DNA of 64,000 nucleotides. Origin: Desulfurivibrio sp. (GTDB taxonomy: Bacteria > Desulfobacterota > Desulfobulbia > Desulfobulbales > SURF-16). Positions 59,797 to 64,000 of this stretch are shown piece after piece. The first letter of the stretch is position 1; every line of letters starts with the position of its first letter. A model generated the notes under the pieces. That model made no database searches. It saw only the letters and a list, made by a program, of their open reading frames with translations, and had not been told where the DNA came from. The DNA lies in NCBI GenBank assembly GCA_003605035.1, contig QZKJ01000086.1:1-64000 (forward strand), given 5' to 3'. A program made the position numbers and the translations under genes.

Positions 59797-59941
59797 TCCT
59801 TTTTTTTTAAGAGCATCGGCAGTAAAATTCTGCTACATTTTTAAATGATTACTCTTCCGGATTGAGCGAATAAAAACTTCCTGACGGACAAGCACGCGGT
59901 GGACAACCAGACGTTGCCCAGGCCGTTGATCTGAAACAATC

Positions 59942-61705
59942 ATGCCCCAGTCTTCCAATCTCAAGAGGAAAATTTTTATCTACATGGCCCTGGCCGGGCT
60001 TGTCCCCTTACTTGTTCTGGCCTTTCAGAATCATTATTTCGGCAAGAGGGCCATTGAAAAACTGGAAATTGAGCATCTGAGCTATTCCCTGAAATCAAGA
60101 ATGCTCTGGTTGCGGGAATGGACGCGGCACACCAGGAAAGAGTTCTTCAGAATCGGCACCCAGCTTGCCGCCAAGGACGGCCGCCTGGCCCGGGAAGATC
60201 TCACTGCCCTGGATTTTGCCGTACAGGCGCTCTTCAAGGGACATTCACGCTACAAATCCCTGACCGTTTATGATCAGAACTGGTCTGTCATCCGTCAGTT
60301 CAACGAAAATCCGCAGGCAGTGATACCTGCGCCCTCCGACAATTTCAAAAAAAAATTCGGCACCGCCGATGTGCTCCTGGCAGACAGGCAGTATCAGACC
60401 CCGGACCAGGATATCATCCTGTCCATCGGACAGACCGTGCTTGACCGCAACCGCCATCCGGCGCTGTATATCATCGGGGAAATGAATATGACCAATTCCC
60501 TGAAACGGGTTTTATCCGACACCTCGGATCTTGATGAAAGCGGCAAGATCTATCTGGTGGCCGGCGACGGCAGCCTGCTGTATCAAGCAGCCCCGGTTGC
60601 CTATGAAAACACCTGCCCCGGCGCCATAACCTTCCCGGACCAACTGCTGCAGGGGCCCTACTGGCAGCTGCAGAAAAGAAGGGACTGCCAGGGGGTTTCT
60701 GTTTTTTCCGTGGCCGCGCCCATCCCGGAGATGGACTGGATACTCATCGTTGAAGTTGACAAAATGCACGCCATGAAGGAGATCGAGCGCTACATCGGTA
60801 TAGGCAGCAGCACCGCCCTGGCCATCCTCATTCTCATCCTGATCGGCTCCTGGCGGACGGCAAGCAATGTGGCCGATCCCCTGGATGAACTGGCACGGGT
60901 CGCCCGGCATATCTCGGCAGGCAATCACCAGGAACGGCTGCCTGTTTTCAAGGACAGGTATCTCAATGATGTGGGCGAGGCATTCAATGCCATGCTGGAT
61001 ACCCTTGACGCCAACAAACGCCTGATGATCCAGACCATCTCGCTGAGCGCGGTCGGCAAGCTCAGTTCCAGCATTGTCCATGAAATGCGCAACCCCCTCT
61101 CTTCGGTCAAAATCAACCTGCAGGCCCTGGCCCGCAAGGTAAAGGATGATCCGGCCTATGCGGAAATGGCCGGCATCGCCATCTCCCAGGTAAAACGGCT
61201 GGAATCGATGTTTTCCGATCTGCTCCACTTCAGCAAACCGATTCAGCTGCATCTTGAAGAGACTTCCTTCCAGCAGATCGCTGAAGAGGTCCGGGAAATC
61301 CTTACCCAGAAGGCCGCTGACAAGATCATCTCCCTGGAAATCATCGATAACCTGGGCAACACCCCCCTTACCGTTGACAGGAACCAGGTGATCCAGGCCT
61401 TGATCAATCTGGTGGACAATGCCCTCCAGTGGTCGCCGGAAAAAGGGACGGTGCAGGTCATCGGCGAACAGGCGCCGGCCGGGGGCGGTTTTACCATCAT
61501 TGTCAAGGACCAGGGGCCGGGCATCAGGGAGGAGCAGCTGAGTAATCTCTTTCAACCTTTTTATACCACCAGGGAAGTAGGCACCGGCCTCGGTCTGGCC
61601 AACGTGAAAAAGATTGTCGAATTTCACGGCGGCTCGGTTTTTGCCGGCAACAATCCGGATGGTGGCGCCCGGTTTTCAATGACTTTCAACGGAAGGCTGC
61701 GCTGA
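59942..61705 (+). CDS. Membrane sensor histidine kinase (Cache-HAMP-NtrB type)
   Basis: The 587-aa protein has a membrane helix (about 10-27), an extracytoplasmic Cache-like domain (about 40-275; SLTVYDQNWSVIRQF, EMDWILIVEVDKM), a second helix (about 282-305), HAMP, HisKA with SSSIVHEMRNPLSSVKINLQ, and HATPase_c (REVGTGLGLANVKK). It overlaps the next regulator gene by 1 nt (TGATG), making a complete two-component system. The ligand is unknown. Confidence 0.9.
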   Translation: MPQSSNLKRKIFIYMALAGLVPLLVLAFQNHYFGKRAIEKLEIEHLSYSLKSRMLWLREWTRHTRKEFFRIGTQLAAKDGRLAREDLTALDFAVQALFKGHSRYKSLTVYDQNWSVIRQFNENPQAVIPAPSDNFKKKFGTADVLLADRQYQTPDQDIILSIGQTVLDRNRHPALYIIGEMNMTNSLKRVLSDTSDLDESGKIYLVAGDGSLLYQAAPVAYENTCPGAITFPDQLLQGPYWQLQKRRDCQGVSVFSVAAPIPEMDWILIVEVDKMHAMKEIERYIGIGSSTALAILILILIGSWRTASNVADPLDELARVARHISAGNHQERLPVFKDRYLNDVGEAFNAMLDTLDANKRLMIQTISLSAVGKLSSSIVHEMRNPLSSVKINLQALARKVKDDPAYAEMAGIAISQVKRLESMFSDLLHFSKPIQLHLEETSFQQIAEEVREILTQKAADKIISLEIIDNLGNTPLTVDRNQVIQALINLVDNALQWSPEKGTVQVIGEQAPAGGGFTIIVKDQGPGIREEQLSNLFQPFYTTREVGTGLGLANVKKIVEFHGGSVFAGNNPDGGARFSMTFNGRLR

Positions 61706-63051
61706 TGAGCGTAATACTGATTATTGATGACGACAAACTGCTCTGCCGCAGTCTGCAGATCCAGCTCGAGGCGGCCGGGCAGCAAACCTGCCTGGCCCAC
61801 ACCATGCAGGAGGGACTGGCAAGCGCGGCGCGGATCAAGCCGGACCTCATCCTGCTGGATCTCAATCTGCCGGACCAGAGCGGGCTGCTGGGTCTGCCCG
61901 TCCTGCTGGAAAAGGGTCACGACCTGTGCGTGGTGATCATGACCGGCAACCCGGACAACAAGGCGGTGATTGATTCCATGCGCAAGGGCGCCTTTGATTA
62001 TCTGCGCAAACCGCTGGATCTTGACGAGCTGTTTGCCATGGTGGAAAAGGTGGAGGACCGCAAGAAAAAGGTGCGGTCACACCACGCGGAGCAGCCCGCC
62101 CTTGCCCAACCTTCCCTTGACGATCTGGTGGGCGCCCACCCGCAGATGATCGGACTGCTGAAGCAGATCGGCCTGCTGTCCCGCACCCGGGTCACGGTGC
62201 TGATCCAGGGAGAAAGCGGCACCGGCAAGGAACTGGTGGCAAAAATTCTTCATGCCTCATCCTCGCCCGGCCAGCCTTTTGTGGCCATCAACTGTTCGGC
62301 GGTGGTGCCGACCCTGCTGGAAAGCGAACTCTTCGGTTATGAAAAGGGGGCCTTTACCGGGGCGGACAAGACCAAAATCGGCAAAATGGAATTTGCCGGC
62401 GAGGGCATGGTGTTCCTCGATGAAATAGGCGACATGCCCCTGGACCTGCAGAGCAAACTGCTCCGCCTGCTGCAGGAAGAGGAATTTGTCCGGGTGGGCG
62501 GGCTGGAGACCATTGCCCTCAAAGCACGGGTTGTGGCAGCCACCCATCGGGATCTGCAGGCCATGGTGGAGGAAGGGAAATTCAGACAGGACCTCTTTTA
62601 CCGTCTGAACGTCTCCACCCTGCACATCCCGCCGCTGCGCTCCCGGCGGCAGGATATCCCTCTGCTGGTTGACAGCCTGCTGGCCAGAATCAGCGCCAAG
62701 CTTCATTGCGACCTGCCGGCCGTTTCCGAGGCGGCCATGGAGAAAATGAAGAATTATGACTGGCCGGGCAACGTCCGGGAGCTGGAAAATGTGCTGACCC
62801 GCGCCGCGGCCCTTTCCCGGGACAACAGGATTCTTGCCGAAGACATTGTCTGGCAGCAGGCCAGAACCCCGGCTGCCGCCGAGAGCCAGACCGAACCGTT
62901 TACCCTGGCGGAGGCGGAAAAACAGCACATTATCAGAGCCCTGCGCGAAAATGACTGGAACATTACCCATACCGCGCAGAAATTAGCCATCTCGCCCACC
63001 ACCCTCCGCAAGAAAATTAATGATTTCGATATCCGCAAGCCGCCAGGCTGA
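61705..63051 (+). CDS. NtrC-family sigma-54 response regulator
   Basis: The 448-aa protein has a receiver (about 1-120; DDDK, phospho-Asp in LILLDLNLPD, K in YLRKPLDL), an AAA+ sigma-54 domain (about 140-370; GESGTGKE, intact GAFTGA in YEKGAFTGADKTKIG, MVFLDEIGDM) and a Fis HTH (AQKLAISPTTLRKKINDF). It is the partner of the kinase directly upstream. The next gene downstream is a porin, a possible target, but no sigma-54 site is visible in the 105-bp gap. Confidence 0.93.
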   Translation: MSVILIIDDDKLLCRSLQIQLEAAGQQTCLAHTMQEGLASAARIKPDLILLDLNLPDQSGLLGLPVLLEKGHDLCVVIMTGNPDNKAVIDSMRKGAFDYLRKPLDLDELFAMVEKVEDRKKKVRSHHAEQPALAQPSLDDLVGAHPQMIGLLKQIGLLSRTRVTVLIQGESGTGKELVAKILHASSSPGQPFVAINCSAVVPTLLESELFGYEKGAFTGADKTKIGKMEFAGEGMVFLDEIGDMPLDLQSKLLRLLQEEEFVRVGGLETIALKARVVAATHRDLQAMVEEGKFRQDLFYRLNVSTLHIPPLRSRRQDIPLLVDSLLARISAKLHCDLPAVSEAAMEKMKNYDWPGNVRELENVLTRAAALSRDNRILAEDIVWQQARTPAAAESQTEPFTLAEAEKQHIIRALRENDWNITHTAQKLAISPTTLRKKINDFDIRKPPG

Positions 63052-63155
63052 CAGGGCCTCTCTTCCAGGGGTTCTCTTCCACCGGCAGCCGGTTGCAGAA
63101 GTGGGGCATATGGCCGCTTGACGCCCTGTTTCCGTAAAGATTATCCTTAGAAATT

Positions 63156-64000
63156 ATGCGACCCAAAAAAATAACGACCATCTCCCTGGCTCTGCTGGCG
63201 CTTGTTTTGCCCATGCCGCTGGCGGCCTTTGATGTCAATGAGAAAATCCAGCTGCACGGCTTTGTCTCCCAGGGCTATCTTGACAGCTCGGGCAACAACT
63301 TTCTGTCCGACAGCCTGGAAGGCACCTTTGATTTTAATGAAATCGGCGTCAACCTGAACCTGCGTCTTTCTAACAAACTGCGGGTGGGCGGGCAGATTCT
63401 CTCCAGAAAAATGGGGGGCTATGGCGACAACCACGTCCGGCTGGACTGGGGACTGGCGGATTACCGTTTCCAGGACTGGGCCGGGCTGCGCGTCGGCAAG
63501 GTCAAAATTCCCGTGGGCCTTTACAACACGGAAAGGGATTCCGACTTTCTGCGGCCCATGATTTTTCTGCCCCAGAGCATCTATGACGAAACCAGACGCG
63601 ACACCTGGCTCGCCCACTGGGGCGGGGAACTTTACGGTAACGTGGCAATGGATGCCGTCGGGGACTTTGACTACAAACTCTTTTATGGCCGCATCAAATA
63701 TGAGGGGGATTCGGTTTATCATGATTCCACCCTGGACAACATCAACCGGCGGCTGGCCGACAATCTGAACTCCCCGAACCCCGATCCCCTGCTGCCCCCC
63801 CGCATCAACCAATGCGACCGGGACAATGAGTACCTCTATGGGGCAAGCCTCATCTACTCGCCCCCCATTGACAATCTCCGCCTGGGAATCTCCTGGGCCA
63901 GCCAGAAAGATACATCCTATGGTGATGATGCCAAAATCGGTGAATATACCACCAACAGCAACTTTGTCCTCTCCCTGGAATACGCCTGGCGCAATCTGGC
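63156..64000 (+). CDS. Outer-membrane porin-like beta-barrel (cut by window end)
   Basis: An open frame runs from ATG 63156 to the window end (281 codons). It has a signal peptide (core ISLALLALVLPMPLAA, ending LAAFD), then porin-like strands: KIQLHGFVSQGYLDSSGNNF, DFNEIGVNLNLRLSNKLRVG, and DWAGLRVGKVKIPVGLYNTE, the latter typical of trimeric porins in Gammaproteobacteria and Desulfobacterota. The solute is unknown. It sits after the NtrC-type system and may be under its control. Confidence 0.8.
   Translation, partial: MRPKKITTISLALLALVLPMPLAAFDVNEKIQLHGFVSQGYLDSSGNNFLSDSLEGTFDFNEIGVNLNLRLSNKLRVGGQILSRKMGGYGDNHVRLDWGLADYRFQDWAGLRVGKVKIPVGLYNTERDSDFLRPMIFLPQSIYDETRRDTWLAHWGGELYGNVAMDAVGDFDYKLFYGRIKYEGDSVYHDSTLDNINRRLADNLNSPNPDPLLPPRINQCDRDNEYLYGASLIYSPPIDNLRLGISWASQKDTSYGDDAKIGEYTTNSNFVLSLEYAWRNL

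Overview
The window most likely comes from a Gram-negative, anaerobic, metal- or electrode-respiring member of the Desulfobacterota (old Deltaproteobacteria; a Desulfobulbales- or Desulfuromonadales-like lineage is my best guess from protein style alone). The reasons are ten multiheme c-type cytochromes carrying 104 canonical CXXCH motifs between 25.9 and 59.7 kb, outer-membrane barrel proteins, lipoproteins, a Cbc/NrfD-type quinol oxidoreductase, many PAS histidine kinases and sigma-54 activators, and a c-di-GMP riboswitch. I see no rRNA, tRNA or CRISPR array.

Layout. 1-5.2 kb is an accessory strip with all genes on the + strand: a HigBA-type remnant and antitoxin, a RAYT transposase flanked by its own short repeats, VapBC, a broken methyltransferase, a DHFR/RibD-like reductase followed by an attC-like site, a Phd/ParE pair, a glutaredoxin-like secreted protein and a kinase fragment. 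5.2-8.3 kb is a large repeat-containing secreted adhesin-like protein behind a GEMM-I (c-di-GMP-I) riboswitch. 8.7-14.3 kb is mixed housekeeping (LTA-synthase-like protein, glycosyltransferase, nitroreductase, FKBP, DUF4126). 14.5-23.6 kb is a signalling block with two sigma-54 activators, a CHASE4 sensor without an output domain, and two tandem PAS kinases, followed by ftsH. 25.8-28.6 kb is a three-gene pentaheme cytochrome / FeS / NrfD oxidoreductase behind a good sigma-54 promoter.

The main feature is 30.6-59.7 kb, a putative extracellular electron transfer island. A minus-strand operon (44.6 to 32.4 kb) encodes an outer-membrane barrel, three CsgG/LpoB-like proteins (two with lipoboxes), a parvulin-type chaperone, a 26-heme lipoprotein, a 16-heme cytochrome, an NHL propeller and an OmcS-like cytochrome. 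A second OmcS-like gene lies just upstream behind a terminator. Further along are 10-, 8-, 5-, 12- and 12-heme cytochromes, another NHL protein, a HAMP-only membrane protein and a porin that runs off the window end.

In the middle of the island sits a RegB/RegA (PrrBA, ActSR) type redox two-component system. A 17-bp motif, consensus TGTGGCAAATTGTCGCA and close to the published RegR/RegA box, occurs five times in intergenic DNA: before regB, before an OmcS-like gene, before two PilZ genes (one shared with the 10-heme gene) and before a sigma-54 activator gene. My working model, which is inference, is that quinol electrons pass through the NrfD complex to periplasmic multiheme proteins, then through the barrel and large cytochromes to OmcS-type filaments. 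A RegBA redox circuit and c-di-GMP (PilZ, riboswitch) would set expression and surface attachment.
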